Position numbers and translations under genes: made by a program. A stretch of 64,000 nt of DNA, from positions 62,001-126,000 of the forward strand of contig NZ_JBHRXI010000025.1 in assembly GCF_042648365.1 (NCBI RefSeq), written 5' to 3'. Source of the stretch: Lutimaribacter_A marinistellae. Lineage in GTDB: Bacteria > Pseudomonadota > Alphaproteobacteria > Rhodobacterales > Rhodobacteraceae. This document shows positions 17,586 through 26,797 of this stretch, piece after piece (the first letter of the stretch is position 1; each line of letters opens with the position of its first letter). The notes under the pieces were generated by a model. That model saw nothing but the letters and a program-made list of their open reading frames with translations, did not search any database and was not told the DNA's origin.

Positions 17586-18289
17586 CAATCGCTACGAAAA
17601 ACGGCGACCTTTCGGTCCGAGAAGCGCGGAAAGAAAACCAGTCCGCAGGAATGCAGATGAGAAAACACCCGGTCGATCCCTTCCTTGCCGACAAACTGGG
17701 GGTGCAGTTCGATGACCATGCCCCGCAGCCCCGACAGGTCGAGAAGCGGCAAAAGGTCGACTTCGGCCCCTTCGATATCGCACACCAGGATGGTCGGGGA
17801 AACCTTGTCGAAGCAGGATCGAGCGTCGAGGACTGGCACTTCGGTCAACTCAACCTCCTCGCTGTCATCGGCCATCGGGGCGAGCGAACTGTCAAGGATC
17901 CGTGGCCGCACATAGAAACCGGCGCTGCCTTCCGCCTCACCCAGGACACCGTGATGAACGGTGGCATTGGAGACCTCGTTTTCCGCGTGGACCCGCCGGA
18001 TGTACGGGATCAGGCGGGGGTTCGCTTCAAACGCGTGAACAGAGCTCGCAGGTGTCTGGGTGGCGATCAACGTGGACATGAAACCGATTCCCGCTCCCAG
18101 TTCCATCACGACATCGTCCTTGCCGATGAGTTTCAATGCGGCTTCGGCTTCTCGGTGTTCATAGCTGTTGCTTCGCAGCGCCTTGCGCAGGCGCCATGGT
18201 ATCAGCCCAGCCTCAAGCGGAAAGCGGATACCGCGAGACGTGATGAAACGCTCCTGGCTTTCCGGTTGCTGGACGCGAGGTGCGGGCAT
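17582..18289 (-). CDS. FkbM family methyltransferase
   Basis: This is an SAM-dependent methyltransferase of about 235 residues. The SAM motif is VVMELGAGIGFMSTL and the acidic motif is VHAFEANP. The FkbM-type catalytic region is seen in ILVCDIEGAEVDLLPLLD. Family members O-methylate sugars, glycans or small molecules. The ATG at 18289 follows the previous stop by a few bases; an upstream in-frame ATG at 18322 would overlap the previous gene by 29 bases. Given its neighbours, a sugar hydroxyl is the likely target, but this is inference. Confidence 0.8.
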   Translation of the reverse strand: MPAPRVQQPESQERFITSRGIRFPLEAGLIPWRLRKALRSNSYEHREAEAALKLIGKDDVVMELGAGIGFMSTLIATQTPASSVHAFEANPRLIPYIRRVHAENEVSNATVHHGVLGEAEGSAGFYVRPRILDSSLAPMADDSEEVELTEVPVLDARSCFDKVSPTILVCDIEGAEVDLLPLLDLSGLRGMVIELHPQFVGKEGIDRVFSHLHSCGLVFFPRFSDRKVAVFRSDW

Positions 18290-18293
18290 GTCC

Positions 18294-20669
18294 TCAGCTC
18301 TCCACATCAAGGGCGAGCGCATAAGCGACCCGTTCGGTCTCGGTCAGTTTGATCTTCAAGGCCTCTCGATAAAGATCCTCGAATTCCGGCATGGCATGCA
18401 GTTCTTCTGCCTTGGCACGGTGCCAGGCGACACCGGTGTCATGCCATTTTCTCAGCGTTTCATCCTGCATGAGGCGGTCATACTCCGCGCGCAGTCGTGG
18501 GAGGTTTCGCTTGATCGTGATGTCGCGGTAATCGCCCCAATCCATCCGGATCCAGTAATTGAGGCCGATGGAGCGGTCGACATGTAGTGCGCGGCCCCTT
18601 TGCCGCTTGATAAGGAAGCTTTCCGCGCTGCGCAGAGCGTAGTGGTTCAATTGGAGAAGATCATAGCCAATGGACTTCTTCGAACTCCGCCATCCCTTCT
18701 CGGCTGCTTCGCCGGTCATGTCGCGGCCCGAACCGTTCACCCAGCGGACCTTTTCCCGAAACTCCCCGCCAAGCTTGTTGGGCCTATGGCAGGATAGCTT
18801 GGCATAGGCGCCGATGTTGCGGAACATCGTCTTGAAACCCCAAACAGTGTGCGGCTTGGGGCAGTATTTCGGCGCACAGGTGTCGAACTGGTCAATCACG
18901 AAGTCGTCCGCCAACCGCGTCACGCCGTTATGGCCGAACAACCGCCAGGTCATTGCCACGTTGGTCGCGTCCGGAACATGGGCGAAAAAATCGTCAAGCG
19001 TGCCATTGCCACAGCGCACATTGATGAACTCGTCGACATCTATGTGGATGATCCAGTCCGACTGCGTGACGACCCGTTCCTTCATTGCCTGGTTGAGCGC
19101 GTATTGCTGGGGGCTGTTGCCCTTCCAATTGTCGTTGTTGCGATGCTGAAGAACGCCCAGTTCCTGCAACCGGTCGAGGATTTCCGAAGTACCGTCAGAA
19201 CAATCGTTGGTATAGATCAGGAAATTGTCCACACCGATGGCACGGTGATACGCGACCCATTCCACAATATAGGGCGCTTCGTTCTTCATGCAGCCGACGA
19301 TGACGTTGCCGGCGCGTCCGTTGGGCAGAACACGTGGCGGAGCAGGTGTGTATGCCGCGGCAAGCTGTTCCTCGTCGACCGCACCAATCTTGTTATGCGG
19401 CGCGTAAGAGGTTGTTCGAAGCGACTCGAATTTCTGGACCGCAAGCGGAGGAAGTATCGCACGCGCAGTCTCACTCAACCCGTCGGCCGGTTCGGGCTGA
19501 GGAGGGGTGACCTTGGGTGGGGCGGCCACCCCGAAACGGCTGGCAATCTCAGCGGCCCGTGCTGCGTATTTCTCTTTGCTGGCTTTCTCGATACGGAACC
19601 GGGCCGCCAAAAGGTATTGCGACGCGCGAAAGCCGCGATCGGGGTCCGCCTCCTGCCAATCGGACGCGCTCGGTGGCACGTCGAACAGGGCGGGGGCGAT
19701 GCCATGAGCCTCGGCCAGCTTCACGTTCTGAGCATGAAAACGTCGGGACACTGACCAAAGGTCGGTCGGTCTCGTGGGTGCACCGGGAATGGCCATTTCG
19801 GACAGAAGGGCGCGCCACAACTGACGCGGGACATGGCGTTTACCGTCAGAGAGATAGCGTAACAGGATCTCGTTGAAACGCCGCATGCGCGAAAGCGTCG
19901 CCTCCGACGGTTGCGGACCGTCTTCCACGGGATCGGCACGCCCAATGGTATCTTCAATCCCAAACGCCTTGCGTATCTCTTCGACGATATCGGTCGCTGC
20001 AAACCGTGTAGGCTCGAAGCCGCGCAGATGTACCTTGTTGGCGCCGAATACCGTGGCCCAGGCCTTTTCAAGCGCCTCATAATCCAGCCAGAATGCCGGA
20101 CCTTGCGTTTCCTCGAACTGGCCTGTCATGGGAGAGATCCGTGGCATCAGATCCAGCGCAGCAGTCCACCAGTCGGACGCGTCCAACAACGAAAGCTCCT
20201 GCGACAATGACCGCGCGCGCCCTTCGGCCAGCTGCCGTGCGTAGTGGCCGCACATCATCGCCGCAGGTTCCCCGAGATAGGTCACGACGCGAATGTCGTC
20301 CGAGAATGTCGCGAGCAGATCCCGGAGGCGCGCCATTTCGGATTGGCGGTGAACCGACGCGGCCAATTGTGCGGCTGACAGGATAAGCGTATGCGGTCGC
20401 GCGGCGTCGATCTCCTTGGCCAGCCCCTCTTTCAATCCGTCGAATAGGCGCTTCTGCGCGGCGGGATCGGCAAAGCCGCGATTGAAACGGAGCACATCGA
20501 CGTGGTCGGGGTCGGTTACGGCCATGAATAGCCGCGTGTGGTTTCCGCCGCCTGGGCTGCGCGGAAACAAGACACCCTTGCCGCGCAACTGTTCGCGTTT
20601 GTCGCCCAACACCTGTTGAATGCGTCGGGCGCCGGCAGCCTCGGGTCCGATATGCAGATAGATCCGCAT
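18294..20669 (-). CDS. Fusion of degenerate sulfotransferase-like domain and family 2 glycosyltransferase
   Basis: This protein has 791 residues. The first ~440 start like a sulfotransferase of the HIGxxKTGTTxIQ type, then have REQLRGKGVLFPRS and NHTRL at the usual places. The PAPS 5'-phosphosulfate loop, expected as KTGTT, reads EAAGA (residues 10-14), so PAPS binding is probably lost. After a proline-rich linker, residues from about 455 form a glycosyltransferase: CMKNEAPYIVEWVAYHR, TNDCSDGTSEILDRL, DxD-type DVDEFINV and NHYALRSAESFL. Its ATG shares a base with the stop of the upstream sulfotransferase (TGATG). Confidence 0.75.
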   Translation of the reverse strand: MRIYLHIGPEAAGARRIQQVLGDKREQLRGKGVLFPRSPGGGNHTRLFMAVTDPDHVDVLRFNRGFADPAAQKRLFDGLKEGLAKEIDAARPHTLILSAAQLAASVHRQSEMARLRDLLATFSDDIRVVTYLGEPAAMMCGHYARQLAEGRARSLSQELSLLDASDWWTAALDLMPRISPMTGQFEETQGPAFWLDYEALEKAWATVFGANKVHLRGFEPTRFAATDIVEEIRKAFGIEDTIGRADPVEDGPQPSEATLSRMRRFNEILLRYLSDGKRHVPRQLWRALLSEMAIPGAPTRPTDLWSVSRRFHAQNVKLAEAHGIAPALFDVPPSASDWQEADPDRGFRASQYLLAARFRIEKASKEKYAARAAEIASRFGVAAPPKVTPPQPEPADGLSETARAILPPLAVQKFESLRTTSYAPHNKIGAVDEEQLAAAYTPAPPRVLPNGRAGNVIVGCMKNEAPYIVEWVAYHRAIGVDNFLIYTNDCSDGTSEILDRLQELGVLQHRNNDNWKGNSPQQYALNQAMKERVVTQSDWIIHIDVDEFINVRCGNGTLDDFFAHVPDATNVAMTWRLFGHNGVTRLADDFVIDQFDTCAPKYCPKPHTVWGFKTMFRNIGAYAKLSCHRPNKLGGEFREKVRWVNGSGRDMTGEAAEKGWRSSKKSIGYDLLQLNHYALRSAESFLIKRQRGRALHVDRSIGLNYWIRMDWGDYRDITIKRNLPRLRAEYDRLMQDETLRKWHDTGVAWHRAKAEELHAMPEFEDLYREALKIKLTETERVAYALALDVES

Positions 20670-21337
20670 CAGTTCAGTCGGCCCTCCTGTGCAGCATGGG
20701 TTAACCCTGACACGCCAGGAGTTTCCGGGTTTGGATTGGCGGTACCCCACCATTTGACCTCGATGCCGAGAAATTCCGCGATCTCTGCCGGTGCGTCGGG
20801 ATCACGAATGTCATAGGCAAGAAAATCGCGGCGTCCCTTGAAAACCTGTCGGCAGAACCGCTCATGCCCCTCGACCCAGCGGATCAACTCTTCCCGTGTT
20901 TGTCCGAAACCGGATGGCAGGCCGGGCACCGACAGGCGGGGCAGGCGTTGCGTGCCGAGGTTGGTCCAGCGCATCATGCTGTCGACGTGATCGGCGGCGT
21001 TGCGATAGCTGAGGATGAAACGCGTGCCGGGGTGGCGTTCGGCGATGGTCGAGATCAACCCCCAATCGGTCTGGGGCCAGCGGTTGAGGTCGGGTCGGGC
21101 AAGGCTGATCTCGGAAAACGCATCGAATTCGCCAAGGTGAAAAAGCGGATCGCCATATTCGAAATATCCGCGATACATCAGGTCTCCGACGAATTGGCCG
21201 GCCACGGACGGATCGCGCGACTGTCCTTTCCGCACCTTCCAGTCGGCGGTCTTGAGCCCCGACAGGCGCAACGCCTTGCCCAACGTGGTTGTGCCCGATT
21301 TTGGCAGGCCGAGATTTACGACACGCAGACGTTTCAT
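20669..21337 (-). CDS. Sulfotransferase
   Basis: This 222-residue cytoplasmic sulfotransferase has an intact PAPS-binding loop, GLPKSGTTTLGKAL, at residues 10-23. The 3'-phosphate-binding part is seen as FILSYRNAADHVDSMMRW. It would transfer sulfate from PAPS to a sugar or lipid hydroxyl. It overlaps the upstream glycosyltransferase by four bases (ATGA) and the downstream fusion gene by one. Acceptor unknown. PAPS supply would need a kinase elsewhere, since the assimilatory CysH in this window looks like an APS-type reductase. Confidence 0.82.
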   Translation of the reverse strand: MKRLRVVNLGLPKSGTTTLGKALRLSGLKTADWKVRKGQSRDPSVAGQFVGDLMYRGYFEYGDPLFHLGEFDAFSEISLARPDLNRWPQTDWGLISTIAERHPGTRFILSYRNAADHVDSMMRWTNLGTQRLPRLSVPGLPSGFGQTREELIRWVEGHERFCRQVFKGRRDFLAYDIRDPDAPAEIAEFLGIEVKWWGTANPNPETPGVSGLTHAAQEGRLN

Positions 21338-22365
21338 GATGCGATCCCCAGTTCACTCAGCAGTTCGATTTCCGCGGGCGGCAAGGTCGGGGCCGTCCGC
21401 AGATGTTCCTGCATGTCGCGATACTGCGGTTTCGTTAGCAATTCGTCTCTCTTTGCGCGGTGAAGGCGCACGGCTTCTGCATGGAGCTGGCCGATTTCGG
21501 GGTCTGATTTCAGCTCTGCCAGCGCGGATTGGAGTCTGGGCAGGTAGCGCCCGATGGACAGATCCTGCCAGGCCGGGTCGTTTCTTTCGCGCCAGTAACT
21601 GTCGTCAAAGGCGCGGTTCTCGCGGTTCACATCGCCCCGGTCATTCTTGACCAGATAGCTGTCGAGCGATCGAAGCGCATAATGGTTGAGGGTCGCGAAG
21701 GCGCGCGCGCCATGTGCTGGAAACTTGCGGATGCGCCGGGGGTTTGCCGCGACAAGAAACCGGTGTGGAACGTCGCGGCCTGATCCATCCGTCCAGCGCG
21801 GTCTTTTGCGTGGTGCAAGCTTGGACCGAAAGAAAGGCCGATGTGCGCCATAGTACTGAAGCGGAAAGTCGCGCCGTACCAGCGATTTGACCTCGATCGC
21901 GCTGTCACCGTTCCATAGGTCCGGATTGTGGGACCGGGTGAATTGCTCGATGACTGGCCGGTCTTCGAACGTGTCGACGCCGTCGTTGGCGAAGAACTGG
22001 AAATGAACGGAAATTGCCTGAGGATCACCGCAGGCCTCTATCAGTGCCGGAATTGTGTGATCGCCGACATGTATATTCAGAAACTCATCGACATCCGCGA
22101 CCCAGACCCAATCGGCATCGCTGACTTCGGGTTGGTTGCGCGCATCTTTGAGCGCCTCCATCTGGTAATTGCGACCCTCGGCCGGGTTGGGCAGGTGCCG
22201 CACCAAGCCCCGGGCCTGCAGGGCATCCAGCAGACGGTCGGTCGCGTCCGAGCAATCGTTGGAATAGAACAGGAAATGGGTCACCCCCAACAGCTTGTTG
22301 AAAGCAATCCATTCCAGAACGAAGGGTCCCTCGTTCTTGACGCAGGTAACCGCGGTGATCCGCAT
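21334..22365 (-). CDS. Glycosyltransferase family 2-like protein, first gene of the cluster
   Basis: This 343-residue protein has the same architecture as the two other transferase domains in the cluster. It begins ITAVTCVKNEGPFVLEWIAFN, continues with SNDCSDATDRLLDALQ, has the DxD-type DVDEFLNI and the later NHYALRSLDSYLVKNDRG. It begins the minus-strand operon; the 204-base gap to the divergent moxR gene must hold its promoter. The three copies differ enough to suggest different linkages. Confidence 0.8.
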   Translation of the reverse strand: MRITAVTCVKNEGPFVLEWIAFNKLLGVTHFLFYSNDCSDATDRLLDALQARGLVRHLPNPAEGRNYQMEALKDARNQPEVSDADWVWVADVDEFLNIHVGDHTIPALIEACGDPQAISVHFQFFANDGVDTFEDRPVIEQFTRSHNPDLWNGDSAIEVKSLVRRDFPLQYYGAHRPFFRSKLAPRKRPRWTDGSGRDVPHRFLVAANPRRIRKFPAHGARAFATLNHYALRSLDSYLVKNDRGDVNRENRAFDDSYWRERNDPAWQDLSIGRYLPRLQSALAELKSDPEIGQLHAEAVRLHRAKRDELLTKPQYRDMQEHLRTAPTLPPAEIELLSELGIAS

Positions 22366-22569
22366 CGCCCGTTCTTTGCCGCCCCTTGCTGACTGCCCGC
22401 CCCGTTTGCCGGGGCACCGCCGTTGTGGCCCGGCGGCCTGACCGATTTATCTTGCATAATTCATGACAGTTCGGCCGGACTCCGTCAACATTTGCGGCCA
22501 AGGGCTTGCCGGTGGCGGTTGACGAACTTGCCGTTGCGTGACCTGTTAGAGACGCCAAGAGGAGAAGCA

Positions 22570-23478
22570 ATGACCAAGCCGGGATCGATCGACGCCGTCC
22601 AGCAGATGCTGAGTGATCAGGGATATGTTTGCGGACGGGCACTCGCCACGGTCGTGTTCCTGTCGCTGCGGTTGGGCCGACCGCTCTTCCTTGAGGGCGA
22701 GGCCGGTGTCGGCAAGACCGAGATTGCCAAGGCGCTGTCCGCCGCTCTTGGCCGGCGTCTGATCAGGCTCCAATGCTACGAGGGGCTTGATGCGTCCTCG
22801 GCGGTCTACGAGTGGAACTTTCCCGCGCAGATGGTTGCAATCCGCACGGCCGAGGCCGAAGGAAATGCAGATCGGGACGATCTGCAACGCGAGCTTTTTG
22901 GACCCGACTACCTCATCGAAAGGCCGCTGCTGCAGGCCATGCGGGCCGACGAAAACGGCGCTCCGGTCCTGCTGATCGATGAACTCGACCGTACGGACGA
23001 GCCTTTCGAAGCGTTCCTGCTCGAGGCGCTGTCGGATTTTCAGGTCACGATCCCCGAACTGGGAACCGTGAAGGCGCCCGAGCCTCCGATCGTCATCCTG
23101 ACCTCGAACCGGACACGCGAAGTTCACGATGCGCTTAAGCGGCGGTGCCTTTATCATTGGGTCGACTACCCCGATTTTGCGCGCGAGCTTGAAATCGTCC
23201 ATGCCCGCGCGCCCGAAGCAGCCGAAACCCTCAGCCGCGAGGTGGTGGCCTTCGTGCAGCAATTGCGCACCGAAGACCTGTTCAAAAAGCCAGGCGTCGC
23301 CGAAACGATCGACTGGGCAAAATGCCTGCTGGCGCTCGACGTCATCGACCTGAGCCCCGAGGTGATCGCCGATACGCTGGGCGCGATCCTGAAATACCAG
23401 GACGATATCCAGAAGCTGCAAGGGTCCGAGGCGAAACGCATTCTCGATCAGGCCCGGGCGGCGCTGGAGCCGGCGTGA
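22570..23478 (+). CDS. MoxR-family AAA+ ATPase (CoxD-like)
   Basis: This 302-residue AAA+ ATPase has Walker A EGEAGVGKTEIAKAL, Walker B VLLIDELDRTD and the arginine-finger region TSNRTREVHDALKRRC. CoxD/MoxR proteins act as chaperones that help mature molybdenum hydroxylases or insert metals, together with a VWA partner. The partner (CoxE) follows 55 bases later. AGGAGAAGC precedes the ATG at 22570; an extended upstream frame exists but lacks a good site. Confidence 0.88.
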   Translation: MTKPGSIDAVQQMLSDQGYVCGRALATVVFLSLRLGRPLFLEGEAGVGKTEIAKALSAALGRRLIRLQCYEGLDASSAVYEWNFPAQMVAIRTAEAEGNADRDDLQRELFGPDYLIERPLLQAMRADENGAPVLLIDELDRTDEPFEAFLLEALSDFQVTIPELGTVKAPEPPIVILTSNRTREVHDALKRRCLYHWVDYPDFARELEIVHARAPEAAETLSREVVAFVQQLRTEDLFKKPGVAETIDWAKCLLALDVIDLSPEVIADTLGAILKYQDDIQKLQGSEAKRILDQARAALEPA

Positions 23479-23533
23479 TGCGCCGCCGTATCTCGCGAAA
23501 CCTGGGGGCATGGGGGCCTCGCCCCTGTGAGCT

Positions 23534-24799
23534 GTGATGCCGGAATACGCTCCGCTCGATCTGCCAGAGAACCCGAAACTTACTCATAACATCCTGCATT
23601 TCGCTCGTGCGCTGCGCAAAGGTGGCCTGCCGGTTGGAACGGGTCGCGTCGTGGATGCGATCAGGGCGGTCGAAGCCGCGGGATTTACCGACAAGCGCGA
23701 TTTCTACTGGGTCTTGCATGCCTGTTTCGTGAACCGGCCGGAACACCGGGCGATCTTTGCCCAGATTTTCCGTCTTTACTGGCGCGACCCCCGGTATCTC
23801 GAGCACATGATGTCGATGATGCTTCCGGCGGTGCGCGGTGTGCAAGAGGATCGGACGGCGAAACCCGCCGAGAAACGTGCAGCCGAGGCCTTGCTGGATG
23901 GTGCCGACCGCGACGTTCCGAACCAGACGACCGAGGAGGATGAAGACGGCACCGAGATCGAGGTCGACGCAACGCTGACAATGTCCGGTGAAGAGAGATT
24001 GCGCACGCTCGATTTCGAACAGATGAGCACCGAGGAGGTTGCGCAGGCCAAGCGGATGCTGGCGCGATTGACGCTTCCGGTCAAACCCATCGCCTCGCGG
24101 CGGCGGCAGGCAAGTCACCTCGGCCATCGCATCGACCGTGGCCGTACCCTGCGCGCGGCGATGAAACAGGGGGGTGAGCTGCATTCCCTGGCTCGGGTCA
24201 AACCGCGAGATCGCTGGCCGAACCTTGTCGTGCTTTGCGATATCTCAGGATCGATGAGCCAGTACAGCCGCATCATCCTGCATTTCTTGCATGCCGTGTC
24301 GAATGCGAAGGGGGCAGGTTGGGCCAAGGTGCACGCCTTTACTTTTGGAACACGCCTGACAAATATCACCCGCCACTTGGCAACGCGGGATGTGGATGCG
24401 GCACTTGCGGCAGCAGGGGCCGAAGCGCAGGATTGGGAGGGTGGCACGCGTATCGGTGACTGCCTGCATGCGTTCAACCGCGATTGGTCGCGTCGCGTGA
24501 TGGGGCAGGGGGCCGTCGTTTTGCTGATCACTGACGGGCTTGACCGGGACGATCCCGAACCGCTGGCACGGGAAATGGAGCGTCTGCGCCTGTCGGCACG
24601 CCGTCTCATCTGGCTCAATCCGCTGCTGCGCTGGGACGGGTTCGCACCCAAGGCCCGCGGCATCACGGCCATGCTTCCCCATGTCGACAGCTTTCGGGCC
24701 GGGCACTCCATCGCCTCGCTCGAGGATCTCGCACGCGTCATCTCGCGCCCGGACGACATGGGCGAGAAGACACGCCTCTTGGCCATGATCGAGCGATGA
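23534..24799 (+). CDS. VWA domain protein, CoxE family
   Basis: CoxE-type proteins of about 420 residues pair with MoxR/CoxD ATPases. The N-terminal half is helical and charged, with an acidic stretch EEDEDGTEIEVD. The C-terminal VWA domain carries the MIDAS motif DISGSMSQYS and a later TDGLDRDD. RLIWLNPLLRW is a typical late segment. Start is GTG at 23534 or ATG at 23537, with no strong ribosome-binding site. It is likely translated from the moxR transcript. Confidence 0.88.
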   Translation: MMPEYAPLDLPENPKLTHNILHFARALRKGGLPVGTGRVVDAIRAVEAAGFTDKRDFYWVLHACFVNRPEHRAIFAQIFRLYWRDPRYLEHMMSMMLPAVRGVQEDRTAKPAEKRAAEALLDGADRDVPNQTTEEDEDGTEIEVDATLTMSGEERLRTLDFEQMSTEEVAQAKRMLARLTLPVKPIASRRRQASHLGHRIDRGRTLRAAMKQGGELHSLARVKPRDRWPNLVVLCDISGSMSQYSRIILHFLHAVSNAKGAGWAKVHAFTFGTRLTNITRHLATRDVDAALAAAGAEAQDWEGGTRIGDCLHAFNRDWSRRVMGQGAVVLLITDGLDRDDPEPLAREMERLRLSARRLIWLNPLLRWDGFAPKARGITAMLPHVDSFRAGHSIASLEDLARVISRPDDMGEKTRLLAMIER

Positions 24800-24890
24800 T
24801 CCGCCGGTTTCAAAGGGTGGTGCAACCTGACGTCGCAGCTATGCGTTGACTGTCTGAATAGCCGCCCGTTTCTGGGTGGGGAAAGGACAG

Positions 24891-26714
24891 ATGGCCATGA
24901 AAAACTTTCTTAGATCCAGTACCGCAGTGATGACGGCCCTCGCCATGACTCTTCCGCAAGTCGCGAACGCTCAACGCGACTCCGAAAGCGGCCCGCGTTT
25001 GCCGGCCGATGTGCAGGCAGCGCAGGACGAGGCGCAACGTGCCGCCGAGGCAGAGGCAGCCCGTCAGGCTCAGGAGGCCGAAGCGGCGCGCCAGGCTGCC
25101 GAGGCAGAGGCCGCCCGTCAGGCTCAGGAGGCCGAAGCGGCGCGCCAGGCTGCCGAGGCAGAGGCCGCCCGTCAGGCTCAGGAGGCCGAAGCGGCGCGCC
25201 AGGCCGCCGAGGCAGAGGCCGCCCGTCAGGCTCAGGAGGCGGACGCCGCGCGCCAAGCCGCCGAGGCAGAGGCCGCCCGTCAGGCTCAGGAGGCGGAGGC
25301 TGCGCGCCAGGCTGCCGAGGCTGAGGCCGCCCGTCAGGCTCAGGAGGCGGAAGCCGCACGTCAAGCCGCAGAAGCAGAGGAGGCGCGCCGCGCGCAACGA
25401 CAGCGTGAAGTGGAACAGCAGGCCGGGCAGTCCGAAGGCGGACCTCGTTTGCCTGCCGATGTGCAGGCCGCACAAGACCAACAGGCGGCGGAACAACAGC
25501 AAAAGCTTCAAGATGATCTGAAGCGCGTTCAGCAAGAGGCTGAGGCCAGCGCTGCACGCGAGGCCGAGGCGCAGAAACGGGCCGAGGCACTGGAGCGCGA
25601 GCTTGAACGGGTCCGGACCAAAGATGCAGACGAGGCCCCGCAACTCGACAGCACGCAACAGGCACGCAGGGCGGAGAGGCTGTCGCAAGAGGCCGAGGCC
25701 GCAGAGGCGCTGACCGGACGGGAAGGCAAAAGGGTTCGTCGGCAGATCGAGCGTGACCAGGTTCGGCGCTCGAACGAAGAGTTCGACACGCAGGTCAATG
25801 CGGCGGCCAACCCGCCAGCGGCAAGTGGCGATGATGGCATTTCGGATTTCGGTAAAGCCGCGCTGGTCGGTATTGGCGCGCTGGCCATCAACCAGTTGCT
25901 GCGTGGTGGCGAAGAGGTCGTGACCCAATCCGATGATCGGCTTGTCGTCCGCGGCGATGAAGGCCTGCGCGTGATCAAGGATGACAACCAGCTTCTCTAC
26001 CGCCCCGGCAGCAATGTCGATACCGAGACCTTCTCGGACGGGTCCACCCGCACCTTCGTCAGCCAACCCGATGGTAGCGAGGTCGTGACCATCCGTGCCG
26101 CCGACGGCCGTGTGCTGCGGCGCTCGCGCCTGCTGCCCGGCGGGCAAGAGGTGGTTCTGTTCGACGATACGAAACCGGTGCAGCCTGTGGAGGTTTCGCA
26201 ATTGCCGCGAGCGCAGATGCGCGAATTTTCCTACGAAGGGCAAGCCAGCGGCGACGAGTTGCGCCGAGCGATTCTCGACATGCAAGGTTCCGAGATCGAC
26301 AGAAACTTCTCGTTGTCTCAGATCCGCTATATCGACGACGTTCGGCAGTTGGTTCCCGAGATCTCGGTCAATAACGTGAGGTTCGACACCAACTCGGCGG
26401 CGATCCGGCCAGACCAGGCACGCGATCTTGCTGAACTGGGGTATGCCATGCGCGAGGCCATCGAGAAAAACCCGGCCGAAGTCTTCCTTGTCGAAGGGCA
26501 TACCGACGCGACCGGAACCGCGGGTTACAACCTTGCCCTTTCGGACCGGCGTGCAGAAACGGTTGCGCTGGCCCTGACCGAGTATTTCAACGTGCCGCCG
26601 GCCAACATTGTGGTCCAGGGCTATGGCGAGTCGGTCCTGAAGGTGCCGACAACCAGTGCCGAACCCGCAAACCGCCGCGTCGCGGTGCGGCGCATCACGC
26701 CACTGCTGAACTGA
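24891..26714 (+). CDS. Secreted OmpA-family protein with Ala/Glu/Arg/Gln tandem repeats
   Basis: This protein of about 607 residues has a signal peptide (SSTAVMTALAMTLPQVANA). A helical region follows, built from nine-residue modules of the type AxEAEAARQ (residues about 51-170) within a longer charged coiled coil. A middle domain (TQSDDRLVVRGDEGLRVIK, later VRRSRLLPGG-like) precedes a C-terminal OmpA peptidoglycan-binding domain: VRFDTNSAAIRPDQ, EGHTDATGT and LSDRRAETV. It likely links the outer membrane to peptidoglycan across the periplasm. ATGs at 24891 and 24897 are both plausible. It sits inside the cox gene set but has no obvious link to it. Confidence 0.82.
   Translation: MAMKNFLRSSTAVMTALAMTLPQVANAQRDSESGPRLPADVQAAQDEAQRAAEAEAARQAQEAEAARQAAEAEAARQAQEAEAARQAAEAEAARQAQEAEAARQAAEAEAARQAQEADAARQAAEAEAARQAQEAEAARQAAEAEAARQAQEAEAARQAAEAEEARRAQRQREVEQQAGQSEGGPRLPADVQAAQDQQAAEQQQKLQDDLKRVQQEAEASAAREAEAQKRAEALERELERVRTKDADEAPQLDSTQQARRAERLSQEAEAAEALTGREGKRVRRQIERDQVRRSNEEFDTQVNAAANPPAASGDDGISDFGKAALVGIGALAINQLLRGGEEVVTQSDDRLVVRGDEGLRVIKDDNQLLYRPGSNVDTETFSDGSTRTFVSQPDGSEVVTIRAADGRVLRRSRLLPGGQEVVLFDDTKPVQPVEVSQLPRAQMREFSYEGQASGDELRRAILDMQGSEIDRNFSLSQIRYIDDVRQLVPEISVNNVRFDTNSAAIRPDQARDLAELGYAMREAIEKNPAEVFLVEGHTDATGTAGYNLALSDRRAETVALALTEYFNVPPANIVVQGYGESVLKVPTTSAEPANRRVAVRRITPLLN
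25041..25364 (+). repeat. Six tandem 54-bp units inside the OmpA-like gene
   Basis: The units are in frame, each coding 18 residues made of two 9-residue halves (AAEAEAARQ and AQEAEAARQ). A partial seventh copy follows (to about 25391). Sequence between units is nearly identical in the middle and more diverged at the ends, the pattern of recent expansion. Confidence 0.9.
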
Positions 26715-26730
26715 TGTACCCGCATCCGGC

Positions 26731-26768
26731 AAACAGCCGTCCCTGTAGTGGGGGCGGCTGTTTCCGTC
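26731..26768 (+). terminator. Intrinsic terminator after the OmpA-like gene
   Basis: AAACAGCCG-CCC (26731-26743) pairs with GGG-CGGCTGTTT (26751-26763). It separates the OmpA-like gene from the YeeE/YedE pair. Confidence 0.65.
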
Positions 26769-26797
26769 GGTAACGTACCTGCCATTTGATCCATGTC

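Noticed and set aside
25041..25364. Tandem repeats resembling a CRISPR array
   Set aside because: The units are contiguous, in frame and coding, without spacers or cas genes.
24810..26732. A 640-codon minus-strand open frame with leucine/glycine repeats
   Set aside because: The repeats are the complement of the 54-bp units of the OmpA-like gene, and there is no start signal.
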